Both the position numbers and the translations under genes were made by a program. From NCBI GenBank assembly GCA_021030905.1, contig JAGFMI010000003.1, positions 930,001-994,000 on the forward strand: 64,000 nt of DNA, given 5' to 3'. This DNA comes from Pyrenula massariospora (Eukaryota > Ascomycota > Eurotiomycetes > Pyrenulales > Pyrenulaceae). Below are positions 1-11,610 of this stretch, piece after piece; position 1 is the stretch's first letter; each line of letters starts with the position of its first letter. Below the pieces are notes generated by a model. The model had not been told where the DNA came from. It made no database searches and saw only the letters and a program-made list of their open reading frames with translations.

Positions 1-1326
1 GTCTGAGACATTGAAAAGGTTCCTAGTTCGAACAATCTCTTTAGATGGGATGGTCATAAGCCCGACTTTGGCGGGATTGGAGCCTATCTCAGGGGTCCAG
101 TAGCATATAAGCTGTTCATATGACTTGATACCTTCGCGACGTGGAGTAGCTGGAGACCATTCAAAATCCATGATACCTTCAACTTTGATTGATGTCTTAT
201 CAAGCATGTTCATGTTTGGCAATTGATAGACCGAGATAGATTCACCAGGCTTCATCCTCGCAACGTACTTCTCATCTGCAGACCATTTGAACGCTGGCCA
301 CTGGACTTTCGGTTTCGGCGCCATGGCAGGATCTGCACCCGGCGGAGGCGGAAGATCATATTTGGCAAAGGATCGTAGTGGCTTCGCGGTCTCAATGTCC
401 CAGATGATAATGTTTTTACCATCTTCCTCCAGTGTCAGTATAGGCATTCCTTCCTCGACGACTATCGGTCGGTCCGACCAGGTTGTGAGGTATTTCTCGC
501 CCGGAGAGAACTCGATCAGGCTGACGAATGGGTGTGGGAATTGTTTTAATTTTTTGAAAGATGGCCCTCCCCAAAGCTGGACGCCTTGTTGATGCACAGA
601 GGCGAGGTACGTCCCTTCTGGTGACCAATTCACGAAGAGCTGAGTCCAACCTCTTCGCTCAATGATAGTTTCTGGAGGTTCAGTCTTCTGATTCCAGCAG
701 ACAGACACAGTCTCTCCCTTGTACAGCGCGAATTGATCTCGTCCCTTTTTATCTCCAAGCCACGACCTGAGGTGTTCAGCTGGCTGAAATGGTTCGTCAG
801 CTGGTGGATGATACTCATCATCAACTCGGCCCTCTCGTCCATATCGATCGATGTCGGTCAACTTGTTGACTGCGAGAGTGTGCTTTTTGTCCAAAGGCGT
901 ACCATGGAGTTGCCGTGTCGCAGCTGCGGCTTGCTCGGGTGTATCGTATTCCACAAAGGCATATCTTAGCAAGTCAGCAAGCTAATCGTCGTTTAAGCTT
1001 CTAGGACTCGTACCCTTCTGACATATTCTTTTCATTCATCGGCATGTAGATCGCATCTTCCCGAGTCTTGCCGACAGTGGTAAGCTTCTTCAGTAAAAAC
1101 TTTGTGAGTTTCGTTTTGCTCTCTTCAGGAACGACAGGAAGGCCGTCGATAACCACAAAGGCGTCAAGGCCTTCCTCCATACGGACTTCAAGTTGTTCGT
1201 GTAGATCTAATGACATAGTTAGTACGGCCAACATTTCCGTTCTCTTTTCAGCGTACCAGATAGGTCAATGTCTTCTTCTTCATCGTGCAAGTCCTGATCG
1301 GACAGTGTATCGAAACTTGGGGCCAT
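1..1326 (-). CDS. PRT1: Eukaryotic translation initiation factor 3 subunit b (eIF3b/Prt1), 5' part only
   Basis: Scaffold subunit of eIF3, which binds the 40S ribosome and promotes recruitment of mRNA and initiator tRNA in the cytoplasm. Translation starts at the ATG ending at 1326 ([12 protein letters not shown]). Two introns are seen at 1207-1256 and 965-1013; splicing them joins an acidic N-terminus to an RRM with VVIDGLPVV and [13 protein letters not shown] (the RNP1-like strand). This is followed by the conserved segment [16 protein letters not shown] and the start of the WD40-like propeller ([21 protein letters not shown]). The gene runs off the left edge, so most of the propeller and the C-terminal eIF3i/g-binding region are outside the window. 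Identity rests on motif order typical of fungal Prt1 and is considered firm; the exact intron borders are inferred from GT/AG signals and frame. Confidence 0.95.
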
Positions 1327-1955
1327 GGTTGATATTGCTACAGACTGAGAGTGCTTCCACTTGGGTTGGGGCGTCGAAAAGACTTATATCTACTTAAGGC
1401 GCGTGCCCAGGGCTTTGTGGTATGGAACAGTGGCGGATTGTGCGGTTTACAGCGCCAAGATTTACCTTGGCCGCTATTCCTCTTTTGATTGGACATTTCA
1501 TGGAGGCTGCCACTGACTAACGGGTATCCCTTGACTTCTCAATGCTTTCTGAATGATATGTTCGTAATGAGATTCGTGTATTGCTCTGGAACGAACTTTG
1601 GAAGTATGAGTCACAAGATTCGCCAGAGGTGGTGTGGTATTCTAGTTATTGCTTCCAGTGTTTCATTCTCTCGGACTACTCAACAAGTCCTAGGAGAGTG
1701 ACAGTCATAAAACCTGTCGCCTTGCGGTCTTGCTTTGATACACCGTCTCATCTCATCTCGTACCTTTCCACCAAATGCCATACCGCATAGATACGCAGCG
1801 CCAACCCGCTAAATGAAGAATGGAAAAATCAAAAGTAAAGGAAGCTTATCGATGTTCCCTCTCCTATGGTAGACCACCTTGACTGTCCATCCCGTGAAAT
1901 GACGCTCCACTCCTCGACAATTTAGCGCCGCTCCATGCATTCCTTCATTCATCCG
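1327..1955. other. Intergenic, eIF3b promoter and UAF30 3' flank
   Basis: About 630 nt between the start of the eIF3b gene and the stop of the Uaf30-like gene, both on the minus strand. Short ORFs occur but none has coding character or recognisable motifs. It should hold the eIF3b promoter and the Uaf30 3' UTR. Confidence 0.6.
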
Positions 1956-3077
1956 TCATTCATCCGAATATAGATTCTGGTTTAGAATCTTCGTCATGGT
2001 AAACATATGTATCTTATCCGTTTTAAATACGGCGCGCATTTTTTCGTCGCAAATGATTTGCCGCTTGTCGGATTCATCTTGCAGGCTATTCGCTTTGATA
2101 TATTTCCAAATACGAGAGACTGTTTCGGGGCGGGAGAGCTAGGATGGCTTAGAAAAGGTTATTGAGAGAGCCTGGGGTATACTCACCGTGATTTCGCCGT
2201 CGAGCAGAGATGATAGTGCAGGGGAGAGAGTTAGAGGTTTCTGAAGAAGATTGTATTAGTATAAGTGGTAATAGCAAGATAGACAAAAACCTTTGTAACG
2301 GCAGAAATATAATAGATTCGTAGAAAGGGTGGAAACATGGTCCAGCACTCACATGAAATCCTCCGGTGCGCTTCGGTTTCTCGTCTTCACTACCCGAGCC
2401 CTCACCATCAGACCCCTCGGCTTTGACCTTTTTCGGCGTCTTCTTTGGAGTTTTCTTCTTTGGCGCCGCTTTTCTTGAGGTTCCTCCTCGTGTAGGCCGA
2501 GATCGCAAATTCTCTTCTGCTTGAAGTTTCGCTGCAAGTGCCGCATCTGCGTCAACAGCGCCAGGTTTCCTCTTCTTTTTAGGAGGCGGAGTATCAACAG
2601 CGTCCGAAAGGTCATCACTGTCAACGTCACGCTTGGAAGGTGTTTTAGAGGGCGAGGGAGAGGTCACTGTTGGTTTGGAGTGGCCGTTAGTGGTGACGGA
2701 GGGCGCAGACTCGGCTTTGACAGTTGTCGGTGTTGTGCTCTCGGCTTCGCCATTTGTTGCAGCGTTTTGTCGCTCGTTGAATATATCCCAGCGTTCCATG
2801 ATGAGGTCGCGGATCGCAGACTAGATGCGACTAATTAGAAGGGATAGTGAGAACGAGGGAAACGTTTATTAGTACCTTTTGCGGAGTAACATCATATTGA
2901 ACCGCCTCTTGTATGCCTTTTCGTACCCGCTTCTCAGAGATAGTGGTGAGGTCGCTGGCAGCGAGGATAGAGTCTATTATGGTGATATACTTTGCGCGAA
3001 CCTCCGGCGGGACTTGAAGTGACAGATTCAGCGAATTGAGATAGACAAACTTTGGAGCTTTGAGACTTACGAGACAT
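1956..3077 (-). CDS. UAF30: Uaf30-like protein: DEK_C plus SWIB/MDM2 domains
   Basis: Likely subunit of the upstream activation factor for RNA polymerase I, or a related chromatin factor; nuclear. Five coding exons: 3071-3077, 2876-3012, 2353-2820, 2187-2240 and 1956-2138, giving about 282 aa. The first coding exon is only 7 nt (ATGTCTC). Residues 4-60 form a DEK_C domain (PPEVRAKYITIIDSIL, VRKGIQEAV, then IRDLIMERWD). A basic, Lys/Ser/Pro-rich linker with several nuclear-localisation-like clusters (PPPKKKRKP, KKKTPKKTPKK) follows. The C-terminal SWIB domain reads KPLTLSPALSSLL, SRPETVSRIWKYIK, LQDESDKRQIICDEKM and FTMTKILNQNLY. It is split by two introns but in frame throughout. The domain order is that of fungal Uaf30/Tri1 proteins; assignment to Uaf30 rather than Tri1 is inference. 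Confidence 0.9.
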
Positions 3078-4078
3078 GTTGTATGTGCCTGGATACTCTC
3101 CCGCGTCTGCGCCTCGGCAATTCGGACACCTGCCTGTAAGATATCGAAACCGGCAGAAGCTACACTTGGCACAGTTCGAAGCGAAGCTAGGTCAAGCCCG
3201 CTGCCTTAGTAGTGTTGGACGATATCGTGCGCAGAAATCGCAGTTGGAGAATTTGTGGAGAAAGTAAGGTCTAAACGAGGAACAAGTTAAACAAAGGGTC
3301 GGCGGGCGTCTAGGATCCCCGCGATCTAAGCCCAGCAGCGGGGAGTCAAGAAAACAGAGGATGACGCTTCTATGGTCCTAAGGTTGTAGAAAGAAGGTGA
3401 GTAAGTGCTCCGTGATATCTGAGTAGACCAGGAAGAAGGGAAGAGATTACAGTTAATGTGAAGACGAGATGAAGGTGTTGGCGGTGCGAGTGTTGATTAT
3501 CATTCATCGGAATTGGAGCGAATTTGAACAACGCATGCCAAGATGAGGTGGCTGCGGGCTTGGCAATCTTGAGTTTAGTGAGGCTTCTCTAGCTACATAT
3601 TCCCAGATCCTACCAGCCTGCTCATTTTCCCCTTCGGTCGCTATACAGACTCTTCAAGCAACGACGAAGTCGTGATCTGGCCACTGCTCTTCGCTGAGCA
3701 GACCTTTTATTTGTGAATGCGGCGCGCTGTAGGGTAGCCAACACTCACTATTAACGCATGTTAAAAGAGTGTCGTGAATGCTGCTTTTCCATAGTAGGAG
3801 CTAGACTCACAGCCCGTGAATAGCGACATGGTGTAAGGGAGAATGACGAGTCAGAGCGTGGGTAGAAATGAGTCAGTATAGGGTATAAATATGAGATGCG
3901 TGTACGGGAGAGTATTGAGCAATGTTTCCCCTATTATCATTGTACAACGAGATACCGTGCTCAAGCCAAAAAGTCTACTACAGCTCCAATCTTTTGATTA
4001 GCTCCTCACTCTGCCTCACATCCAATCTAACTGCATAACACGGGCACCGCTACAATTTCCCAAGCCAACCTATCCACA
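3078..4078. other. Divergent intergenic region
   Basis: About 1 kb between the Uaf30-like gene (minus) and the small Cys-rich gene (plus). It should carry both promoters. A TATA-like stretch (gtataaatatgag) lies near 3879-3893, about 190 nt upstream of the Cys-rich gene start. No coding feature is visible. Confidence 0.45.
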
Positions 4079-4420
4079 ATGGGGAAGAAAGGCTCCCACA
4101 TCGACAACTACCACTGCCCCCACTGCCACACAAACGAAAGGGTCAAAAGACACCTTGAAAACTGCGGCTGCACGTTCCCTCTAAGGCGTGACGATTGGAA
4201 GGTCTGTGATGAACATAACGAGGACTTTGCAGAAACCGTCTTCGAAACTGACAAAGCATGCCTTGAAAATAAACACGATGTTAAGAAAGACCGCGATCCG
4301 AGTGTGAAATGTGCAAAATGCAATAACGGGATGCTTGGGGCACAGCCGACTAGCAGTTGTGCAATTTGCAATAAAAGACAAATCGGCGAGACAAAAGCAG
4401 AAAGGCCACCGCCGAAATGA
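4079..4420 (+). CDS. Small Cys-rich (zinc-ribbon-like) protein, 113 aa
   Basis: Not recognised as a named family. Intronless ORF of 113 aa opening with CPHCHTNERVK, then CGC, single cysteines at KVCDEH and KACLEN, and two CxxC knuckles near the C-terminus (CAKC and CAIC). The spacing suggests two zinc-binding clusters. There is no signal peptide or membrane segment and the protein is highly charged, so it is probably intracellular. A second small protein at 35419-35763 has the same cysteine plan (CPHCHS, a CPC/CGC step, and two closing CxxC pairs), so the two look like members of one lineage-specific family. The ATG is preceded by a short leader with CCACA just upstream of ATGG, a reasonable start context. 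It could be a DNA- or RNA-binding knuckle protein; function unknown. Confidence 0.65.
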   Translation: MGKKGSHIDNYHCPHCHTNERVKRHLENCGCTFPLRRDDWKVCDEHNEDFAETVFETDKACLENKHDVKKDRDPSVKCAKCNNGMLGAQPTSSCAICNKRQIGETKAERPPPK

Positions 4421-6684
4421 TTGAGGTTCAGCGTCTGACGATCGCTCGTGAGCTCAGTGGCTTAGGCGACCGAATATTAGGATTCCTTCCTGCACAGTGG
4501 GATGCCACTCCATCTCTGTGTCTCTCTCGTTATCTTCACGATGTTGCTCTGCTGTTAATAATCTGTATCTGTGTTGGATCGGTCTTTGTATATCAGCATA
4601 TACTTCTGGTGTGTCATTAGCGTGGTTTGGGATTTCTGCAAGCGTTGGATCGGTCTTTATTGTATGCTGAGCCGATTGCGAAGTCAAGACTTTCCCATTA
4701 TAGAAATCAATTAATGTAGTTTCATCCAGCATCATCCGTCATGTTCGTACAAGGACTGACTTCTTATTGATCGTTCGCTGAAACCGAAATTTCATGGTCA
4801 AGGTATTGTAAGTCATTGGCTACGTGAACGTGGTCCGCAGGCAGTTGATCCCAGTCCTGGCTTGAAAAGAACATTTGACTTGAACGGTCGGAATGGCTCT
4901 AGCAACGACATTTGCGTGAACGACTTTGATGGCGCTTTCTGCATGTTGCTATATTCCGTAATAGCTTGTGAGGGTCTTTCTTCTTCTCAGATCGCCGCAA
5001 ATGCGGTCTTGATGATCGATCGATAACTTCGAAGAAGGACCCAGGGTGATGTTCAATGTCTAACATCGCATTGAAAGATTGAAGTAAGGCAAAACAATCG
5101 ACGCCCACAACCGCGTAGATGGAGAGTAAACGAAGAGCAAGGAGATTAATCTCGCCTTCCTATACCTTACACCACAGAATCTCACCCGAAACCCCCATCC
5201 AGCAAACCCCGAACCCCATCCGCTCACCATCCCCAAAACATCAAGAAAGCACCAATCCGCCTCGGACCAACCCCCCAACAAAAAGCAATCCAGCTCCGAA
5301 AATCTTGGCCCTGGCCAACGTCAAACCCATCTCCCTCCCCAGAAAAAGCCATCTCGCACCCACGTGGCCCGGGACCAGACGGATATAGAAACAAAAAACA
5401 GTATCAAGCCCCGACCGGCATTAGCCATGCGGGCGGCGGAAAGTTCCATCCCGGAGCTGGATAGCATTGTTAGGCCAAATAGAGCACTTCAGCAACCCGC
5501 GAAAATGATGAGGTCAGAACCACATCGGAGCAGACGCGAGGTTTCTGCTCGATGCTCCGAAGGTGGCCCGCCAACGGGAGGGACACAGCGCTCCGGGGGC
5601 GCGGAGGCGCTTGCCGTGCGGGGGAGACAAGCCTAAGGACGAACGGGAGGTGCGGGAGTGTGCTTTTCTTTTTCGTAGAGAGAGATCGGTGCGTTTCAAG
5701 CGGGTTGAAACGTCCCTCCAAATGGTCCATGCGTTTGTTGGCTGAGCAGGAAATAGTAACAGTCTCCGGTGCCAATCGGGGGTCTTGCCGGAGAGGGGAT
5801 CCGTGGCCGACCGTGTTCCTTGTTAGCAAGTTTGTCGTGATGATAACTATTTGATGCGGAGGAGACGATCACTAGACACCCTTGAGGAGCTTCATCTCGC
5901 TTCCTAGCATGAATTGCGTTGATGCGATGGATCGTGTGAAGCTGAAAAATGCTCCTATGGACAGGATTTTAAATTCATCGCGTCAAGAGCGGGCAATTTT
6001 GGATCTGCCCCGCTGATAGGGCGGGGGTGAACATCGAGGGTCAGTATCAGAGGCCGTGGCGTTTCCAAAGTGCGCCGGGAGGGCGCCAATACTAACAATC
6101 AGATGCACCACACCTTCTGATACCAAGCCCTTCGACGCGAAGCGTACTCTATCACAAATGCCAAAAGCACAAAACCTTTCCTTTCCTCTCCTTGCATCGA
6201 TGCCAACGCCGATGCTGTATTTCCAGCCCTAAATCCTTCCTTTACAAAGATACCGTCTAGATCAACCCCGTTCCGACCCGAATAAGTCATTTGTCTTTTT
6301 TTGGCGTCTCTGATAGCAGATGCTGTTGGGCAGTCGGCCGTTTCACATAAATACATGCCATGCGATGCAGAAGATAAGAATAAAAAAATCAGCAAAGAAA
6401 CTCAAGAGTCAGTTCGAGCGCCAGAGATCAGGCCGTTCAGACTGACTCTTCCGTACTGGAAGAGACTTCTTTTCCGACAAAACCGGATCAGATCAAGTGG
6501 AAATATCAGGAGATTTATCATGGGGAAATTGCACCGGATGCCCTCCTCGATTAGGTGAGGGAGGCTCCTCTTCAACGTGGGGGGACGAACGTTCGCCTGC
6601 CGGCGAGGAGTGGCAATGTTCCTTTTGAGGACTATTCCCTGCTGTCCAAGGACGGGTTCGACGCGGCCCAGATGCCGATGCATC
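4421..6684. other. Gene-poor interval
   Basis: About 2.3 kb with no ORF that resembles a protein-coding gene. It includes the 3' flank of the Cys-rich gene, a GC-rich stretch at about 5.5-5.8 kb, one copy of a short inverted-repeat element (6044-6123, listed separately) and the velB 3' UTR. Confidence 0.5.
6044..6123. mobile_element. Short TIR element (MITE-like), copy 1
   Basis: About 80 bp bounded by imperfect inverted repeats, GTATCAGAGGCCGTGGCG on the left and the complement of GTATCAGAAGGTGTGGTGCA on the right. The interior contains GGCGCCAATACTAACAATCA. A clearly homologous copy lies at 46596-46673. Size, terminal inverted repeats and two dispersed copies suggest a non-autonomous DNA transposon. 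Target-site duplications were not resolved. Confidence 0.6.
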
Positions 6685-8242
6685 CTAACCATCGGCGTTG
6701 TCATCACCATCATCGATCTCACTCCCCCGCCTTTTGCCGTTCGAGCTGCTCACCTGGTCCTTTCTGATTGGAATCTTGATGCCTTGAGCCGCGAAGCACT
6801 TGCTCATGTCGGTGCTTTCAATCACGCCGGGGAATCGCTTGGCGCTGTAGACGGTAAACGGCTCGCTGAATGCGTAGGCAAGGACTGGGCAGAAACCCTT
6901 ATTCAGAGACTTTGTGGCGGAGGAGCCATTAATCGAGCCATTCGGGGTCGAACCCGAGTGTGGGGAAGTAGAGCCATTCGGAACTGATGACGAGACAGGG
7001 TGGATGAGCTTCCCAGATTCGTCGACGGGGTGAGCGTCGTTGTAATTACTAAGATTGATGAAGCTGAATTTGAGGCTATACTTGAAGTTAGATGATTGTG
7101 TATGACTTTAGCGGGTTGTGGACGGGGATCACCAACCGGAAAGTACCTTCTGTCCGGACGCTAAGGTCTTGCATAATGAACCAGACGCCCATTCTCTCTC
7201 CATTGTCATGCAGCCGGAAGGCGCTAGCGCTAAGACTTCCGATCAGATTTCTTGTGAAAAGTGACCCGGTAGCAGGCTGAGGATACGACGGTTGCAGAGA
7301 CTAAAAATCTAGAGTCAGTTAAAAGGCTGACACTGCAATCTACTGTACTTACCGTGGGCCCGGTATGGCTCATAGGCGTCGTGGGTGAAGGAAGCGGATA
7401 GCTAGCTTGTGGAAAACCGTTTGGAGCACGACCGTATGGATAACTTTGGTTCGGAGAGTAGCCGTATGCACTCTGGGGTACGCTTGAATACGACCCGCTC
7501 TGATAGCTACTTGCTGATGATGGATTAACACTTGCTGGAGAAGGATAGTATGAAGAAGTAGCCGAAGATTGTGGCGCGTATTGTGACGGTTGCATGGCAG
7601 GGGGATAGGAGATTGTCGATGCGGTAGAGATGGATGGAGAGCCGCTGTTTCCGGTTTTCACAATGTTTTGCTCGGTTTCCCCGAACTCGTCCCAAATATC
7701 AACCGCCAAGACATAGAACGATGTGTTGATTTCACTGGCAGATTTAGCGCTGGTCATGGTAGCATTGGTATCAAAACTTACTTGTTTTCGAGCTCCTTGC
7801 CGGTTGCTTGATCTTGAACCACCAGGCGGATGCAAGGAGGCGGAGTGATTGGTCTTCGATCCTACAGGTCTTGAGTGTGATATTCTCAGTCTAGCATGAA
7901 GTGCCATCTTACCTTGTCGCCGAAGCCACACATTCGTGCGCGAACCGGTTGCTGCTCTACTTTTAACGTCCATATCTTTCCACCCGCAATAGTGCGAAGA
8001 TCATTTGGCGGTGCACGCGGGATACGCTCTGAAGATGGCTGTTGAGACATGTCAGAAACTAGTGACTGGTCGTGCATTTGCATCTGCAGCGACATGGGGT
8101 GAGTTGGCTGGCTTGGAACGTTGTGGCGGGCTAAATAGGGAGTTGGATTTTGTGGAGGCATATGCAGAGGTGGAGGAGGTGGAGGCGGTTGTATGCCGTG
8201 CTGTGCTTGCCTGTTATGCAAGTTGTTGGGTACTTGATACAT
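6685..8242 (-). CDS. velB: Velvet-family regulator VelB
   Basis: Velvet factor that in other fungi partners VeA/LaeA and VosA to couple light, development and secondary metabolism; acts in the nucleus through an NF-kB-like DNA-binding fold. Five coding exons: 7913-8242, 7782-7861, 7353-7734, 7137-7300 and 6685-7075, giving about 448 aa. The N-terminus has a polyproline and His/Met/Gln-rich tail. The velvet core starts near residue 90 with QQPVRARMCGFGDKDRRPI, TPPPCIRLVV and TSFYVLAVDIWDE. It is interrupted by a Ser/Tyr/Pro/Gln-rich insertion (about residues 165-270) and resumes with TRNLIGSLSASAFRL, VWFIMQDLSVRTEGTFRLKF, KGFCPVLAYAFSEPF, FPGVIESTDMSKCFAAQG and IPIRKDQ. The split core with a long disordered insertion is the hallmark of VelB. 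The fourth intron needs a less usual donor (GTTGGT), chosen because it restores FRLKFSF. Confidence 0.95.
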
Positions 8243-11172
8243 TTTTATAAAGCAGGTCTTCAGGATTATTTTCTGTCGGAAATGTTAAGTGCGCAAATCG
8301 GGCGCACCCCCGGTAGCTGAATCTTGGGTTGAAACTTCCTAGCTCGAACCGACTCTGAGATTGGTAGGTGAAAGATACTCGCAGTCGAACCTTCCGATTG
8401 ACAACCGATGCCTTCGCAACTAGCTCGAATTTCTTGCGAAAGCTCTTCAGTGTTGACCTCCTCTTGGCTTTGTGAAGGTGCTAGCGTAGGCGCAAATTTC
8501 CCCGGATGGTCAAACCGCTTGTCGCATGGGGAATTGAGAGATCCCTAGCTTTTGAAAGTGGCAGAATTAATCAATGGACTTCAGTCGAAGTCGTGGGGTG
8601 GGACTCTTGGTGGGTGCTTCAAGTCCCAACGGTCTTGGTTTGGAAAGAGACTGTCCGAGGGAACTTCGTACGACCAGGCCGGCGGTTAGCTGCGAGCACG
8701 TTTTCAAGGTCGTCTTGTGTCACCCAACCCAATAGCGAGTCAGAGGAGCTGTCTGGCTCACCGTCTATGGCGCGGAGACTGAGTCGTGGGACGTCAGTTG
8801 ACTGGCGAAATTCGCGACCCACGGGTATCAAGCGAGCAGGGGTTTGAAAAGCGCGATTTGTGCTTTATTACTTATCTCGGCTTCAGTTTCACTGTTCGAG
8901 AATAACGGTCGCGGTAGACGATGCCTCGAGATTTTGAGAAAAGTGAAGATGGGTGGCCAATTAGTGCTGGGGAAATGTGCGGTACTTCTAGCAGTCCACT
9001 GCGGAGCTTGGTTGTTGCGGAGTTTGGTTGCAGGGACGACAAGAGGATTGAGTTCAATGACGCGGAGTAGCGAGCCACGATTCCTACGGCGCGCGGGCGA
9101 CGAGTGGCCGAGAGAGGGAGAGAGGGAGAAAAGACCCAACGAACGGAGTGGCTTTTTGAGGTGGTGAGGACGGATTGACCTCTCAGCGGCAGTACCATGC
9201 GGTCGGGATGGTGGTGGCGATGAGGCCGGACGTGAGTGGCTGCCGGCGGGGGATGTGGATGATGATGATCACCGCCTGCTCCACCGCACGCGCTACCTGA
9301 CAAGCGGCTGGCGGATTACATGACGGGGCCTGGGAAGAGTTAAAGATCTCCCCTCGAGCCTCCGAGCAGTGGATCAGCGAGTAACAGTGGTATACACTGG
9401 AGCGATACGACGGAGGCGACGCTTCAAGATAGGTGCCTGTCACAGGTGGAGATGTCCGGGCAGCGTACGAGCGATGAGGGGCCGACCGACCTGGGTCTCG
9501 CTCAGGAACAGAGTGCCCGGTGAACAGTGCGCCCGCAGCCCAGGTGTAACTGAGTTGACCGGGGCCTGGGGCACAGGGCTTTCCCGCCGCCGCGCCCGCA
9601 CCGACTGGCCCAGGCTTCAGCGATCCTCCCCCGGCCGCTGCTCTCCCCTCTTTCTCCAAATTTCTGTTGCTCCCTCTCTCATCCAGGCACCACTCACTCG
9701 CTGGCTCGAGAATTCCTGCAGCATCCCATCTCGGCCTAGAGGCCCCGGGAGACCCCTGTCAGCGACGGAGCTCTCCAGCATGCGCGACCTCATAAGGGCT
9801 TCCCCGAGCCCGCCAGAAGATGCCTGCCTGTGTGTAAGCATGCGGAAAGATTGCAGATGCCAAGCTGCTGGGAAAGCTTGACGGCCAAAGCTTTGACCCA
9901 TAGCTCTGGTTTGGATGTGCCGCATTACCGAGCGACTCGTGCGTTCGTACACCAATCCCCAAGGCAATGACAGCTGTCTTCCAATGTAACTCTACCTTGG
10001 GCTCAACATCAACAAGTCGGAGACTAAGCTTTTGCGCCGCTTCCGGACAGGGATGACTGAGCTGGAAAGAATACGAAAGAGCCTCGGAGACAGAAGGGAG
10101 ACTGCGACTTTGATGCGCACGGAAGGCTTCACTAACATCAAAGCCCAACTGGCTTTGACTCATTTTGGTGTATTTGATACTCTGATATTATTACACCCTT
10201 GAGTTATAATGCCTTGCCGAACCCAAAGAACGCCCTGCTTGCAGCGGGTGGCTGAAAAGGTTCCATTGCCTCAGGAACAGCTGAACTTTATTCGCACATT
10301 CCCTTCTCTAAGCGAGTCATTGGAGTCGACCATGTAAGCTGTTTAGTGACAAGGCATTGTTTCGTGTAGCCAGGATGCTGGTAGAATGCGACATGCAGCA
10401 TGCAGGACATGGTGGCAGACGGTGACAAACTCTGATACACGCATACTTTTCTTAATGCTGCAGATAACGGTCGCTGTGCAGCCTGTGGCTGAATGGATTG
10501 ATGATCAAATGTTGCCGATCGTTCGGTCACACCTCTTCGACTGCGACTCCGATCAATCTGCGACAGCTCCGGTGGGTGTGTGGGCTGAAGAGAGAGTGGT
10601 AGATACAAAGACACGCCTACCTCTCTGGGGGAAGGAGAATCTTGGCACTGCATTCTGTCGATGGGTAGGTTGGAGCTTGGGTCTGGCTCTGGCACTGTCC
10701 GAGGCCTGAGTTTGAGAATGAGGGGGATAAGGTAAGTTTTGACGGATAATGCATGCATGCATCTGAATCCTGCATTAGCAGATAATACCCCATAATCTGG
10801 CTTCCGGAAGCATGAACACGTTTGCGAGCCATCTCCTGAGGTGGCGTGCTCGAGCTTTGAATGCAACTCTCTTCCACATGAGACGCATACCACCTAGCGC
10901 ATCAATCTGTCTGCACTTCTAACGCGTCGTGTTCTCGTGTCCATTCAAGAAACGGTCCAGCTTCGGATGGAAGTAGATACGAGCTAGGCTGTCCTATCTC
11001 GAGGGGGAAGAAATATAGGAAAAGAAGAAGGGTGACATTGTAGTCGAATTACTAAGGTGCTTCCACAAAAACCGATATCCGCCTTCCTCTTTCTTTCCCC
11101 TGCGCGTCCGATTTCCACCACGGCGACGGAGCCGATCCGAAATCCCCGCTCTACTCGCAGCTCCTTCGCACG
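8243..11172. other. Long gene-free region upstream of velB
   Basis: About 2.9 kb without a supportable gene. Several ORFs of 100-200 codons exist on both strands (for example about 8.5-10.2 kb and 10.3-10.9 kb) but have no family-like motifs, are Arg/Pro/Ser-rich and overlap each other. The interval probably contains the velB promoter and long 5' UTR and the 3' flank of the DUF3602 gene. Confidence 0.45.
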
Positions 11173-11610
11173 CTATTTCTTTCCTCGTAAGAATTCCTTT
11201 CCTTTCTCTGCCAAGCCCTTCAAGCCACCCTCATTTCCACCCCGCTCCCTATCACCTTCCCCCTTCCCCCCAAATTCGTCTCTCGCCCCTGTCCTAATTT
11301 CCCCATCCGCTCTACCCACATTTCCGCCTCCACCCCTTCCCGTGTGAAAACTCCCTTCCTCTCCGATTTTGATCGGCGGAGCATCTACGTCCTGCCTCCG
11401 TCGCGCTATTTCGGGGTTTTCGAAATCGTTCTTCGCCATGTTCCCCGCCCCTCCTCGGCCGGTCGTGTAATGATCGGATTTGAGCGTTGGTGTCTCAAAG
11501 TCGTCGTGATCTTTGGATGCTTGAGCCTCCTTGGCCGAGACGTTGCCGGCTCCGCCACGGCCGTGAGATATGCGTGGAGATGAGGCGCTTGTGCTTTTGG
11601 GGTCGGACAT
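11173..11610 (-). CDS. DUF3602 protein with GRGGAGN repeats, 145 aa
   Basis: Small fungal protein of the DUF3602 type, function unknown. A single exon of 145 aa carries three copies of the signature GRGG(A/G)GN, at HGRGGAGNV, TGRGGAGNM and TGRGGGGNV, separated by charged linkers. It ends in a basic Gly/Lys-rich tail (KEFLRGKK). There is no signal peptide or membrane segment and it is predicted to be mostly disordered. The start ATG ends at 11610 and is directly followed by SDPKSTSASS. The coding strand turns from C-rich to G-rich in its last third, as in several other genes of this window. Confidence 0.85.
   Translation of the reverse strand: MSDPKSTSASSPRISHGRGGAGNVSAKEAQASKDHDDFETPTLKSDHYTTGRGGAGNMAKNDFENPEIARRRQDVDAPPIKIGEEGSFHTGRGGGGNVGRADGEIRTGARDEFGGKGEGDRERGGNEGGLKGLAEKGKEFLRGKK

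Noticed and set aside
6577-6987. Plus-strand ORF overlapping the last exon of velB
   Set aside because: Antisense to well-conserved velvet-domain sequence.
9703-9722. Cloning-vector-like string (XhoI, EcoRI and PstI sites adjacent)
   Set aside because: The match to a polylinker is only about 13 nt and the flanks do not continue as vector; taken as coincidence.
9369-10163. Overlapping ORFs of 115-170 codons upstream of velB
   Set aside because: Arg/Pro/Ser-rich, overlapping on both strands, with no conserved motifs; likely chance in GC-rich DNA.
10288-10893. 201-codon minus-strand ORF
   Set aside because: No motif or composition typical of a protein, and another ORF of about 107 codons overlaps it on the opposite strand.
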